64,000 bases of DNA, from assembly GCF_014656545.1 (NCBI RefSeq), contig NZ_BNDS01000001.1, positions 313,190-377,189 of the forward strand, given 5' to 3'. Numbering within the stretch: the first letter of the stretch is position 1; each line of letters starts with the position of its first letter. Below the pieces are notes generated by a model that was given only the letters and a program-made list of their open reading frames with translations, searched no databases and had not been told where the DNA came from. The DNA is from Neobacillus kokaensis. GTDB lineage: Bacteria > Bacillota > Bacilli > Bacillales > Cytobacillaceae. The translations under genes and the position numbers were made by a program. Positions 33,825-42,791 of this stretch are shown one piece after another.

Positions 33825-34874
33825 TTATTGAATTAAATTAGACTGAATGTAGTGATATAAAAGCTTAGCTGTATTTTCGATTGATGATTTATGAGTGCGT
33901 TCAAATGCGTGAGACGAGTCAATGCCAGGACCAATTAACCCATGAATAATATCGTGCCCGGAGCGAATGGCTGCAGAAGCGTCAGAGCCATAGTATGGGT
34001 AAATGTCTAATTTATATTGGATGTTATTCTCCTCAGCAAGACGTACTAGATGTTTTCGTAATTCATAATGGTAAGGGCCGCTTGCATCCTTGACACATAT
34101 AGAGACTGTATATTCGTCAGTTGACTGACCGTCTCCCATCGCCCCCATATCTACAGCCAGATACTCCACCGTTTCCGGAGTGATGTTGGAGTTACCGCCA
34201 TAGCCGATTTCCTCATTGTTTGAAATTAAAAAATGGGTTGTGTATGGTAAGTGAAGATTTTCTGTTTTTATTTGCTTCATTAACTGTAATAGAATTGCAA
34301 CGCTTGCTTTATCGTCTAAATGACGAGATTTTATGTAACCACTAGGTGTTACCTCGACGCGCGGGTCAAATGAAACAAAATCGCCTACTTCTATCCCAAG
34401 GGCGCGTACTTCTTGTTCGCTATGTACTTTTTCATCAATGCGGACTTCCATATTATCTTGATTGCGTTCCTTTTTGCCAGCGTCTTTATAGACGTGGACA
34501 GATGTTTGATGCATAAGAATCGTCCCGCTATATTTTTTTCCGTTGCTTGTTTCTATTTGGCAGTATTCACCTTCAATAGAGTTGTACTTGAAGCCGCCAA
34601 TTAAGTCAATTTTTAATCTGCCGCTCGGTTTAATCTCCTTGACCATTGCCCCGAGTGTGTCAACATGCGCGGTTAACATCCGATGTTGGCTCGAATCCTT
34701 ACCTTCTATTGTTGCAATTAATCCACCCTTCCGGTTCCTCCGAGTTGTAATTTGTAATTCCGAAAGGAATTTTTCGACATAGGTAATCACTTCATTGGTG
34801 TTACCTGATGGACTAGGAATTGATACTAGATTTTTTAATAATGGAAATATTTCTTCGATATTCGGGTATACCAT
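33825..34874 (-). CDS. M42-family metallo-aminopeptidase
   Basis: A 349-residue M42 peptidase (YtoP/YsdC group), cytosolic and usually dodecameric, trimming peptides from the N-terminus. Zinc ligands and catalytic residues are visible: His in LTAHVDTLGAMV, Asp in SRHLDDKASVA, Glu-Glu in SNNEEIGYGG, Asp in LAVDMGAMGDG, and His in DSSHAFERTH. Length matches the family. It is a single gene with a normal ATG and GGAG-like site. Opposite in direction to the membrane protein at 35097. Confidence 0.88.
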   Translation of the reverse strand: MVYPNIEEIFPLLKNLVSIPSPSGNTNEVITYVEKFLSELQITTRRNRKGGLIATIEGKDSSQHRMLTAHVDTLGAMVKEIKPSGRLKIDLIGGFKYNSIEGEYCQIETSNGKKYSGTILMHQTSVHVYKDAGKKERNQDNMEVRIDEKVHSEQEVRALGIEVGDFVSFDPRVEVTPSGYIKSRHLDDKASVAILLQLMKQIKTENLHLPYTTHFLISNNEEIGYGGNSNITPETVEYLAVDMGAMGDGQSTDEYTVSICVKDASGPYHYELRKHLVRLAEENNIQYKLDIYPYYGSDASAAIRSGHDIIHGLIGPGIDSSHAFERTHKSSIENTAKLLYHYIQSNLIQ

Positions 34875-35096
34875 AAACCTTCTCCTCTCAAAATTTATTT
34901 CCTTTATATTATATAACTAATAGAAAAATTCATGTTAATAAAGCTCTCATCTGCAATTTTTTTAATCTGCCGCATAGGATAGGTAGTGATTGTTTTATCG
35001 AGAATAAAACGGCTATAAATTGGAGATAAATGCAAGTGTTCAGACTATTAAAAAAACAAAACGATAATCTTCAATGCAGTAAGGGAGAGGGGAAAA

Positions 35097-35417
35097 TTGA
35101 CCAGAGCAGAACTATACAACCAAAAGCCGAAGCAATCGCCATGGAGAGGTCTATTACTTTTCATCATAACATGTATGATTGTAAGCGCAGGGGTATTTGG
35201 ATTCTTGCAATACTATCAGAATACCATCAAAATTGAAGCGCCAACAGAGAAGCTAGGAAAAAAAGTAGTCATCGACCTGCCGAACGGTCAGAAGGTGTAT
35301 ACGTATGACCATTTAATCATCGAAAAGAACGGAAAAATGTATTATAAAGGCGAACGTAATACCATTGATTTAACCGGCGGAACGGTTGTTTATGAAAACT
35401 GGAAGGAGCCGGAATAA
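35097..35417 (+). CDS. Single-pass membrane protein of unknown function (106 aa)
   Basis: TTG start with GGAGAGGGGAAAA upstream. A short basic N-terminus, one membrane helix (about residues 18-40, GLLLFIITCMIVSAGVFGFL) and an outer beta-rich domain of about 65 residues with repeated Lys/Gly/Tyr patterns. It lies next to the M42 peptidase; B. subtilis has an unknown small gene (ytzB) near ytoP, but I cannot confirm homology. A strong hairpin follows. Confidence 0.65.
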   Translation: MTRAELYNQKPKQSPWRGLLLFIITCMIVSAGVFGFLQYYQNTIKIEAPTEKLGKKVVIDLPNGQKVYTYDHLIIEKNGKMYYKGERNTIDLTGGTVVYENWKEPE

Positions 35418-35426
35418 ATTAAAGGT

Positions 35427-35472
35427 GTGTCAGGCACCATGTGAATTTTTCACATGGTGCCTGACACCCTTT
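35427..35472. terminator. Perfect-stem bidirectional terminator of a repeated type
   Basis: Nineteen-base arms beginning GTGTCAGGCACCATGTGAA pair perfectly around a 3-base loop; T-rich on the right, A-rich on the left. It ends both the gene at 35097 and corA. A related hairpin with the same core words is at 58869. Confidence 0.8.
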
Positions 35473-35474
35473 TC

Positions 35475-36425
35475 CTATTTAAACCAGCCTTTTTTATAGA
35501 ACCACCAGGACATCCCTAAGGCAATTATAAACATGGTAATAAGTGTTACAAAGTAGCCGTATCGCCAGTTTAATTCTGGCATATAGTGAAAATTCATTCC
35601 ATACAGGCCGACGATAAAAGTTAATGGCATAAAGATTGTGGTAATCACGGTTAGGACTTTCATCACATGGTTTGTTTGATGTGAATTAATGGATATATAG
35701 CTGTCCCGAATATCAGTTGTCAATTCGCGGTTTGCTTCAATCATTTCCGTTAATTTAAGCAAATGATCGTGAATATCAGAAAAGTATTCTTTTTTTCCAT
35801 GAATATACGTCATCCGCTGTGAGTTAAGAATTCGATATACGAGATCCCTCATCGGTGTAATTGTATGCCGTAAAGATAGGAGATCATGCCGGGTATCAAA
35901 TAAATCCTCAAGCAGCACCTCCATTGTTCTTCCTTTTGAATTTTCATCAATTTGATTTAACTTATCCTCTATTTGATAAACAAGTGGAAAATAATTGTCC
36001 ACCATTTTATCAATCACATTATATAAAATGTGTGAGGGGTCCCATTTCTTCGTATGAACAGCCTCACTCAACCTAACCCATACCTCATTAATTTCCTTTG
36101 AAGGTTTGTGATGGAAGGTCACAACAAAATGTTCGCTAAGAAAGAAATCAATCTCTTCTCTTGTTACGTCTCCTTGATTAAGGGATTGGGTGACAAAGAA
36201 GGTGTAGCCCTCATAATAGTCAAGCTTTGGTCGCTGTAAGGTAAAGATACAGTCTTCTATTGCTAATGGATGAAAATTTAACGGTTCTCTTAGAAGGTCA
36301 ATTTCCGCTTCGGATGGTTCATTAAAATCAATCCAGTACCAAAGAAAATCTTCCGCCACCAGCTTTGTGATGTCTACATCTTTTATTACATCATGATTTT
36401 TTGTGACCGCTAATGTTCTAATCAT
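35475..36425 (-). CDS. corA: CorA-family divalent cation transporter
   Basis: A 316-residue CorA-type Mg2+ (or Co2+/Ni2+/Zn2+) channel. A large cytoplasmic N-terminal domain of about 255 residues is followed by two membrane helices near the C-terminus. The signature YGMNF is at residues 275-279 and the usual basic tail (KKGWFK) closes it. Pentamer in the cytoplasmic membrane. Single gene; no Mg riboswitch is seen upstream. Confidence 0.92.
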   Translation of the reverse strand: MIRTLAVTKNHDVIKDVDITKLVAEDFLWYWIDFNEPSEAEIDLLREPLNFHPLAIEDCIFTLQRPKLDYYEGYTFFVTQSLNQGDVTREEIDFFLSEHFVVTFHHKPSKEINEVWVRLSEAVHTKKWDPSHILYNVIDKMVDNYFPLVYQIEDKLNQIDENSKGRTMEVLLEDLFDTRHDLLSLRHTITPMRDLVYRILNSQRMTYIHGKKEYFSDIHDHLLKLTEMIEANRELTTDIRDSYISINSHQTNHVMKVLTVITTIFMPLTFIVGLYGMNFHYMPELNWRYGYFVTLITMFIIALGMSWWFYKKGWFK

Positions 36426-36597
36426 AAAAACTCTCCGGTTCAGTTAAGTAAAACAAGCATAACAACAATCCTAAATTGATGTCAAATTGTGAAATCCTGA
36501 ATACTCCATTCATTGTTTTTTACCTGCACTTTTTTGCATAAAATACCAGTCGTTGAGGAAAGGTAGAATACAAGCAGTTAATTGAGAGGTAGAAAAG

Positions 36598-37932
36598 ATG
36601 CCAACAATTGCAGTGGAACAAATTAAGGAACGTCTTAAAGGAAAAATCCCAAAAGCAGCTGATGTAGTCTTTAAGGAGCTGCATACAAAAGAAAAATATT
36701 TGGAAGTTTTTTATATTAAATCAATAAGTGACGAAGCAGTCCTCCATGATAAATTATATAAGCCATTTTTCGAACAGCAGCATCCTGATGAATTCAAAAA
36801 TTATCTAGAATCCATCCCGCAAATAAAATCGTACGAGACGGAAGAAAAGACGATTAATGAAATATTAAACGGGGTAGCAATTCTTTTTTATCAGGATTCA
36901 GTTCTGCTATTTGATAGTAAAGTAGACCGCAATAATTCAGTTTTAGATACGACAGTGGAAACCACGATTCAAGGGCCGCAATCAGGATTTAGTGAAAGCT
37001 TGCCAACTAATTTAGGTCTCATTCGAAAGCGTTACCCGGAGGCTTTTCTAAATGTAGAATTAACAACCGTTGGGAAAATTTCAAAGACTGAGGTCATGAT
37101 TCTTCATGATACGAGGTATGCCGACCCGAAAACATTAAACAAGATAAAAGATTTTTTATCAAATGTTAATATCCAAATGTTCCAAACGGGTGAACAATTG
37201 CTCGATGCGATAAAAAAAAGCAACAGAGCTCTGTTTCCGGTAATGCTTGTGACAGAACGTCCTGACCGGGTTGCCGTGAATTTGGCTACAGGAAAAGTGA
37301 TTCTGCTTGTAGCGGGGTCGCCCTTTGCTGTTATTTTGCCTACGGTTATGAAAGATTTTATGGCGTCTATGGCGGATATTTACCAGACGTATTGGGTAGG
37401 GAGATTTCTCCTGTTATTACGCTATATTGGCTTTATTATTAGTGTTTGTCTGCCGGGACTATATGTGGCTACGACAAGCTACAATCCGGAGATTTATCGG
37501 GTGCAGCTGGCATTATCGATTGCTGGGAGCCGGAATGCTGTGCCTTATCCTTCTTTTATTGAAGTACTGCTGATGCTTTTCATGATGGAGATGCTGACGG
37601 AAGCGAGTATTCGTCTGCCAAAAGCCATCGGCCCGACGGCGACTACTGTAGGCGGTTTAATTCTAGGACAAGCAGCGACAGAGGCAGGTTTAGTGAGTAA
37701 TATAATGATCATTATTGTATCGGCTGTAGCGATTTCAAATTTCGTCGTGCCGATTAATGCTTTTAGCTTCTCAGTTCGAATTGTAAAATACTTTATTTTA
37801 GCATCGGCAACCTTCTTTGGAATAGTGGGAGTTGTTATTGGTTTTTTCATCTTTATCGCTTATTTAGTAAAGCTTGATAGTTTTGGTGAGCCGTTTCTCA
37901 CTCTAGTACAAAGTAAACCGCATAAGGAATAG
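36598..37932 (+). CDS. Spore germination receptor subunit, GerA family
   Basis: A 444-residue A-subunit of a germinant receptor in the spore inner membrane. The N-terminal cytosolic domain (about 1-225) contains QGPQSGFSESLPTNLGLIRKRYPE; the C-terminal part has about five helices, with LYVATTSYNPEIYR and the conserved EILTEASIRLPKAIG-like stretch (MLTEASIRLPKAIGPTAT). It is somewhat shorter than typical GerAA proteins. ATG follows GAGAGGTAG. First gene of an A-B-C operon; forespore expression is expected but I could not identify a convincing sigma-G promoter. Confidence 0.9.
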   Translation: MPTIAVEQIKERLKGKIPKAADVVFKELHTKEKYLEVFYIKSISDEAVLHDKLYKPFFEQQHPDEFKNYLESIPQIKSYETEEKTINEILNGVAILFYQDSVLLFDSKVDRNNSVLDTTVETTIQGPQSGFSESLPTNLGLIRKRYPEAFLNVELTTVGKISKTEVMILHDTRYADPKTLNKIKDFLSNVNIQMFQTGEQLLDAIKKSNRALFPVMLVTERPDRVAVNLATGKVILLVAGSPFAVILPTVMKDFMASMADIYQTYWVGRFLLLLRYIGFIISVCLPGLYVATTSYNPEIYRVQLALSIAGSRNAVPYPSFIEVLLMLFMMEMLTEASIRLPKAIGPTATTVGGLILGQAATEAGLVSNIMIIIVSAVAISNFVVPINAFSFSVRIVKYFILASATFFGIVGVVIGFFIFIAYLVKLDSFGEPFLTLVQSKPHKE

Positions 37933-37955
37933 CCTGCAATCGAGGAGAGAGGCGC

Positions 37956-39023
37956 ATGAATCGTTACTATTTATATTTAATTCTGTTAAATATGCTGATT
38001 AATGTCATAATGTTTGTTCCAAAAATTCTGATTGAATATCGCTACAATGGAGCGGTAATGGGGACACTGATTGCCATCCCTATAGGATTTAGTTTGAATG
38101 TATTATTTACAAAGGCAATAACCAAGTTTCCCGAAAAAGGGTTTCCAGAGATATTTGCAAGATCACGGAAACGCTGGATCATAAATCTCCTTTTTGGCAT
38201 TATTTCATTTGCAGCTTTTACTGCAGGACTAATTTCGTTATTAGGATTTGTTGATATTTTAAGACGATTTGTAAATCCTGAAATGTCATTTATGTATCTT
38301 TTATCCGTTTTTTTAGCGGGAATTTTGCTTATAACCAAGCTTTCTACAGAAAGGGTCATGTATTTACTTGAAATTGTCCTGTTTTTAAACACTCCGCTCA
38401 TATTATTTATTATTTTTAAGGCTTTTACAAGTGACTATTTAGTTTGGGACTCAATCCTCGAAGTTGGTACTCATCTTTTTACAAAACCAAGCCTAAAAGC
38501 GATTGCAGCTGCTTCCTATATTTTTGCAGGGTATACTAATTTAATTATTTTTAATCGAATCATTAAAGGGAAAATTAAGGGTTGGAATTTTATCATGGTC
38601 TTTTTCTTGGGACTATTCAATTTATTTACGACTTTCTTTATTCCTATAGGATTTCACGGTTCTGACGGAGCCCAGGAATATCTTTATCCATGGATATCAA
38701 CCTCCGATTCCCTCCGATTGGTCTATAGTCCAATCGAGCGGGTGATCTTTTTATTTTTAATTTTTTACATGGGCATTACACTTATGAGTGTCTCCGTCCA
38801 TTGGCATTTGTCCTATGAATTAATAAAGGGAACCTATAAAGAAAGTAAAAAAAAGGACTGGGCAGTACTGGCAGTCTTTGCTTGCATATCGGTCGCCTGT
38901 GCCCTTTTCTTTCATACCTTGCTGCTAAATAAAATTACAGTCCATTGGATGCTTAGTAGGTTTGGATTGGAAATAATTGTTGTAGGTTTATTTTATATAT
39001 GGGCAAGGAGGCAGAAAACGTGA
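37956..39023 (+). CDS. Spore germination receptor subunit, GerB family permease
   Basis: A 355-residue integral membrane protein of the endospore germination permease family (APC superfamily), about ten helices. It is thought to form the germinant-binding site of the receptor. It starts with ATG after GGAGAGAGGCGC, 23 bp beyond the GerA-type stop. The 3' end overlaps the third gene by 4 bp. Confidence 0.9.
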   Translation: MNRYYLYLILLNMLINVIMFVPKILIEYRYNGAVMGTLIAIPIGFSLNVLFTKAITKFPEKGFPEIFARSRKRWIINLLFGIISFAAFTAGLISLLGFVDILRRFVNPEMSFMYLLSVFLAGILLITKLSTERVMYLLEIVLFLNTPLILFIIFKAFTSDYLVWDSILEVGTHLFTKPSLKAIAAASYIFAGYTNLIIFNRIIKGKIKGWNFIMVFFLGLFNLFTTFFIPIGFHGSDGAQEYLYPWISTSDSLRLVYSPIERVIFLFLIFYMGITLMSVSVHWHLSYELIKGTYKESKKKDWAVLAVFACISVACALFFHTLLLNKITVHWMLSRFGLEIIVVGLFYIWARRQKT

Positions 39024-40120
39024 GAACCATCGGCAACTGGAGAATTTACGGCCTCGTTTTCAGTGCAGTCTTTTTATTAAGCGGATGTGGTTTTAAAGAT
39101 ATCGATAAACGCCTATTTGTCGTCAGTATCGGCGTCGATCTTGCAAAAAACAGCTCAAAAAAGTACCTTATCAGCTTGAAATTTGCCATTCCTAGTGCAT
39201 CTAAGGATCAACCTAATGAATTTAGTATTGTATCAGAAAAGGCTGATTCTATGTCGGAGGCAGTAAGGATTTTAAAGACAAAGGTAGATAAGGAGATTGA
39301 TTTCAGCCATGCCAAAGTTATTATTCTTAGTGAGGAGGTTGTCAAAACTTCAGGAAATGCTGGAATCTATTACTGGTTTCCAAGAAGACGTGATGTTCAG
39401 GGGATTGCCTGGGTAGCAATTGGAAAACCTACCGCGCAAGATGTCTTAAATGTCAAACCAAAATCAGAGCAGCTGCCGTCCAATGCTATATTCCTAGCCT
39501 TAGGAAAGGATGGTTCTGAAACACCATATATCATTCCATCATTGTTGTTTGATTTCAAATATCGCTTAATTGAAAGAGGAATTGACCCAATTTTACCGAT
39601 CATTGAAGCACAAAAACAAATTTTTGAAATAAATTCAGTTGGTCTATTTAATAAATCCCACATGATTCTACATCTTGCACCGGAAGAGACCAAAATGTTA
39701 AATTTTTTAAAATCCAAAGAAGAAAAAAGTGCAATTAAATTGACCAAAGGGAAAACAACAGTTGTCATTGATACACAACAAGTGAAAGCTAAATATAAAA
39801 TACATACCCCTAAAGGGAAAGACCCTTATATTAAGTTTGAAGTTTCCGTTAAGGGCAGACTGGAGGAGACAAATAGGCGTGTAACAAATAATCAATTATC
39901 GGGATATGAAAAAGCTGCAGAAAAGTCGTTAAATAAGGAGTTTGAAGATCTTTTAGTAAAAATTCAAAAGGCAGATGTGGACCCGCTTGGATTTGGCATC
40001 CGCTATCGTTCGCGTCATTTTAACAATGATGATTGGCAGCAATGGAAGAGGATTTATCCGAAGATTACCTTTAAGGTTGTAACCAAGGTGAAAATTACTG
40101 ATACGGGGTTAATTGAATAG
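39020..40120 (+). CDS. Spore germination lipoprotein, Ger(x)C family
   Basis: A 366-residue GerC-type lipoprotein. The N-terminal signal ends in the lipobox LLSGCGF (Cys near residue 23), so it is anchored to the spore inner membrane as the C-subunit of the receptor. The GerC C-terminal domain follows. GTG 39020 overlaps the GerB-type stop (GTGA) and has AAGGAGG upstream; an ATG seven codons earlier lies inside that region. The operon ends with a hairpin. Confidence 0.9.
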   Translation: MRTIGNWRIYGLVFSAVFLLSGCGFKDIDKRLFVVSIGVDLAKNSSKKYLISLKFAIPSASKDQPNEFSIVSEKADSMSEAVRILKTKVDKEIDFSHAKVIILSEEVVKTSGNAGIYYWFPRRRDVQGIAWVAIGKPTAQDVLNVKPKSEQLPSNAIFLALGKDGSETPYIIPSLLFDFKYRLIERGIDPILPIIEAQKQIFEINSVGLFNKSHMILHLAPEETKMLNFLKSKEEKSAIKLTKGKTTVVIDTQQVKAKYKIHTPKGKDPYIKFEVSVKGRLEETNRRVTNNQLSGYEKAAEKSLNKEFEDLLVKIQKADVDPLGFGIRYRSRHFNNDDWQQWKRIYPKITFKVVTKVKITDTGLIE

Positions 40121-40126
40121 GAAAAG

Positions 40127-40152
40127 GGCATTCCGACATGTGGAATGCCTCT
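40127..40152 (+). terminator. Hairpin after the germination operon
   Basis: GGCATTCC and GGAATGCC stem directly after the stop; weak T-tract, so termination may be partial. Confidence 0.5.
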
Positions 40153-40205
40153 TCATAAAATAAATAAGAAACTTGTAGGGAGCAAGAAAAGAAACTTTCT
40201 GTGTT

Positions 40206-41345
40206 TCATCGCAAAGCCTGTGGAATGTAGACGCAGAACGGTTCGCTTTCCAAGTAGTCGCCGGTTACAGCATAGGTCCTTGAGCGGGAGCCGCCGCAAA
40301 CTTTGTTATATTCGCACACTCCGCATTTTCCTTTATAGTTGTCAGGTCTTCTAAGCTGTTTTAACACTTCGGATTCGCGGTATATTTCAGCAAGCGGCTT
40401 CTCCCTGACATTACCGCAGACAATCGGCAGCAATCCGCTCGGCAGGACATCCCCAATATGGGAAACAAAGATGAAGCCATTGCCGTCATTGACGCCCTTT
40501 GGTGCACGTTTTAAGCCGTCATGCATGGAAGCAAAATCAGTTGTAATCGTATCCTCATAATGAATTTCGCCTTTTTCGATTAAATGATCACGCATTTTCT
40601 GCTGTAATACGACCCGGCGGTAATGCTGTGCCGCGGTTGTTTTGATATCGTAGGGTGCTGTTTTACTTAATTCATATAACCAGCGGAATACTTTTTCATG
40701 CTCTGCCGGTGTAATGCAGGCATCTAATTGTCCGCGTCCGGTTGGGACAAGCAGGAAGATATACCACATTACCGCCCCGAGATCAGCAACAAGCCTGGAC
40801 ATTTCTTCAAGTAAATCATAATTGTAACGAGATATCACAGTATTAATTTGTAACGGCATTTCTAATTCGTTTAAAAATTTAATTTTCTCAAGCGTAAGTT
40901 CAAAAGAACCAGGAGTCCCGCGGAAATGATCATGTATTTCCGGAGTAGGGCCATCGAGACTAAAGCCCCAGCGGGAAAGACCAACTTCTTTGGCCAGTCT
41001 CATTTTCTCGATTGTCACATTTGGTGTCGCGCTTGGCGTCATGGACACACGCATGCCTTTACTAATAGCGTAATCTGCTAATTCAAACAAGTCATCACGC
41101 ATCATACAATCACCGCCGGTAAAAACAAGCATCGGATTATCCATTTCGTAAATCTGATCAATCAAACGAAAACCTTCTTCATGCGTCAATTCACGCGGAT
41201 CAGCGGTTACTTGTGCATCAGCACGACAATGGACACATTTCAGCTGACATGCCCTTGTTACTTCCCAGATAATGATAAATGGGTTTTCGTCATAATCAAT
41301 TGCTTTTCCCGCTCCATGGGGGTGTCCTTTTCCAATTCCTTGCAT
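40206..41345 (-). CDS. Radical SAM/SPASM protein, TIGR04053-like
   Basis: A 379-residue radical SAM protein. The iron-sulfur motif is ACQLKCVHC (CxxxCxxC, about 31-38), preceded by WEVTR; the SAM-binding GGD follows in FTGGDCMM. A C-terminal SPASM-type Cys set (VCGNV, CGVCEYNKVCGG, PFCVY) should hold auxiliary clusters. Such proteins often modify peptides or take part in heme/cofactor maturation, but no precursor peptide is recognisable near it. ATG 41345 follows GGTGATAAAA; a GTG three codons earlier would overlap that site. Confidence 0.88.
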   Translation of the reverse strand: MQGIGKGHPHGAGKAIDYDENPFIIIWEVTRACQLKCVHCRADAQVTADPRELTHEEGFRLIDQIYEMDNPMLVFTGGDCMMRDDLFELADYAISKGMRVSMTPSATPNVTIEKMRLAKEVGLSRWGFSLDGPTPEIHDHFRGTPGSFELTLEKIKFLNELEMPLQINTVISRYNYDLLEEMSRLVADLGAVMWYIFLLVPTGRGQLDACITPAEHEKVFRWLYELSKTAPYDIKTTAAQHYRRVVLQQKMRDHLIEKGEIHYEDTITTDFASMHDGLKRAPKGVNDGNGFIFVSHIGDVLPSGLLPIVCGNVREKPLAEIYRESEVLKQLRRPDNYKGKCGVCEYNKVCGGSRSRTYAVTGDYLESEPFCVYIPQALR

Positions 41346-41581
41346 TTTTATCACCGAGTTTCTAGAAAATTTTTTGTAACCGAATTTTTGTTTCTATAGG
41401 TTTATTATAAATTGGTTATTAGACTGTGTCTGAGCGGTTTGTTACAATATTTCTACAATCCTATCAAATTTTTCCTATTTTAATAGTGGAAACAATAATA
41501 ATTACGATATTTGAAGTTTCTTCCTTCTATTAAAACTGTTGTATGATAGTTATAAGAAACGATGTGTTAGGTGGGGAAATA

Positions 41582-42211
41582 ATGTTTAAAAGAATAGTTA
41601 GTATTATTATTTTTCTATTAATCATTGTGGTTGGGCTTTTTCAAAAAGATCCTTTGCTGCAGGTAATAAAAGAGGGCGGGACACTATCAATTGCCATTAG
41701 TATGCTGCTGGTAGCGATTTGTGTCTTTTTTCCTGTGATTCCTTTTCCTGTATTAGCTGGAGTAATCGGAGCGGTCTTCGGTACAGCTCAAGGAGTGGTC
41801 ATCTCCTTAACCGGAGCGATGGCAGGAACAATGGGGTTATATCTTTTAAGCCGATATGGATTTAGGGATTTTGCACAGGAAAAACTGCAGAAATATCCAA
41901 AAGTCCAGGAATACGAAAAACTGCTGACCCGCAATTCATTTTTAGCAATTCTGACCTGCAGGCTGATCCCGATCATACCAGCACCAGTGGTCAATATTAT
42001 TTGCGGCTTAAGTCATGTTAAATGGGTTACTTTTTTTGCTGCGTCAACACTTGGCAAAATCCCTAATATTTTGATCCTGTCCTATGCGGGTGCATCATTT
42101 AATGAGAATAAGCTGTACTCATTTGGATTATACGGTGTTTACTTGCTTATTCTGTTCCTCATCAACTTAGTGATTGTGTATCGTCGAATGGAAAAAAAGT
42201 CTTCAAATTAA
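41582..42211 (+). CDS. TVP38/TMEM64-family (DedA-like) membrane protein
   Basis: A 209-residue membrane protein with about five helices and the SNARE-associated/VTT domain: FPVIPFPVLAGVIGAVFG, then the Gly/Arg-rich segment LTCRLIPIIPAPVVNIICGLSHVKW. This family is linked to lipid scrambling or transport. ATG at 41582 follows GGTGGGGAAATA; an in-frame ATG 13 codons earlier has no site. Its 3' end overlaps the convergent small gene by 4 bp. Confidence 0.85.
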   Translation: MFKRIVSIIIFLLIIVVGLFQKDPLLQVIKEGGTLSIAISMLLVAICVFFPVIPFPVLAGVIGAVFGTAQGVVISLTGAMAGTMGLYLLSRYGFRDFAQEKLQKYPKVQEYEKLLTRNSFLAILTCRLIPIIPAPVVNIICGLSHVKWVTFFAASTLGKIPNILILSYAGASFNENKLYSFGLYGVYLLILFLINLVIVYRRMEKKSSN

Positions 42212-42558
42212 ATCACTCTTTGAATGTTATGATCATTTTGGTTTTCAACGGCAACAACTTCTTTAAAGAAACTTTTTAAAATGAGCCATTTTGCTGGATA
42301 GGAATAAATATAATCCTCCAATACTTGAAGCGAGAAATAAATCAAGCAATCCAATTGCTTGTTTTCTTTTTTTAGGTCATATAAAAGTGCATGTGGATTG
42401 GTGTAATAATCATTTAATTGGTATGGATTAAGTTTGACGACCTGAATGTTTCGTTCTTTTATATATTTCATGATTGGTTCCGTTTGCAATAAAATACTGT
42501 CTTCCTTAGCGAAACCATCTAGTGTCATGCGATCATTGATAAAATAGATTCCCTTCAA
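42208..42558 (-). CDS. Hypothetical protein (116 aa)
   Basis: A 116-residue soluble alpha/beta-looking protein starting MKGIYFINDRM, with a good GAGAGGTG site before ATG. The pattern (MKYIKERNIQVVKLNPYQLNDYY, then LDCLIYFSLQVLEDY) vaguely recalls a resolvase-like flavodoxin fold, but no catalytic Ser/Arg is evident. I do not recognise it. Overlaps the 3' end of the TVP38 gene. Confidence 0.6.
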   Translation of the reverse strand: MKGIYFINDRMTLDGFAKEDSILLQTEPIMKYIKERNIQVVKLNPYQLNDYYTNPHALLYDLKKENKQLDCLIYFSLQVLEDYIYSYPAKWLILKSFFKEVVAVENQNDHNIQRVI

Positions 42559-42640
42559 TCAATAACACCTCTCTGACTATTGTTTGCTATTGTTATTGAC
42601 AGGGAATTTAATAAGTATACGTAAGAGTGGAAAAACAAAT

Positions 42641-42668
42641 AAAAAAATTGCCCGGCAATTTGCCGGGC
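42641..42668 (-). terminator. Terminator of the convergent MFS gene
   Basis: GCCCGGCAA and TTGCCGGGC stem, followed on the minus strand by seven T. About 125 bp after the MFS stop. Confidence 0.6.
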
Positions 42669-42703
42669 CTTTGAAAAATAAATCTATATAAAGGGGGTGG
42701 AGG

Positions 42704-42784
42704 TTGAAAGGTTCTTTCCTGAACCATGTTTCTATAGTAACCAAGAAATATGAACAAACTATGAACGAAGCATTAATAGTTTAA
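42704..42784 (+). CDS. Possible 26-aa peptide
   Basis: TTG with a very strong AAGGGGGTGGAGG site, then 26 codons (MKGSFLNHVSIVTKKYEQ...) and TAA. No family, no clear promoter. It overlaps nothing else but may be chance. Confidence 0.25.
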   Translation: MKGSFLNHVSIVTKKYEQTMNEALIV

Positions 42785-42791
42785 GAAAAAT

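Noticed and set aside
36426-36597. Sigma-G promoter before the germination operon
   Set aside because: Words such as TGAATA and TGCATA occur, but none pairs with a matching -10 at 17-18 bp.
40206-41345. RiPP biosynthesis locus around the radical SAM protein
   Set aside because: No precursor peptide, transporter or second modifying enzyme adjoins it.
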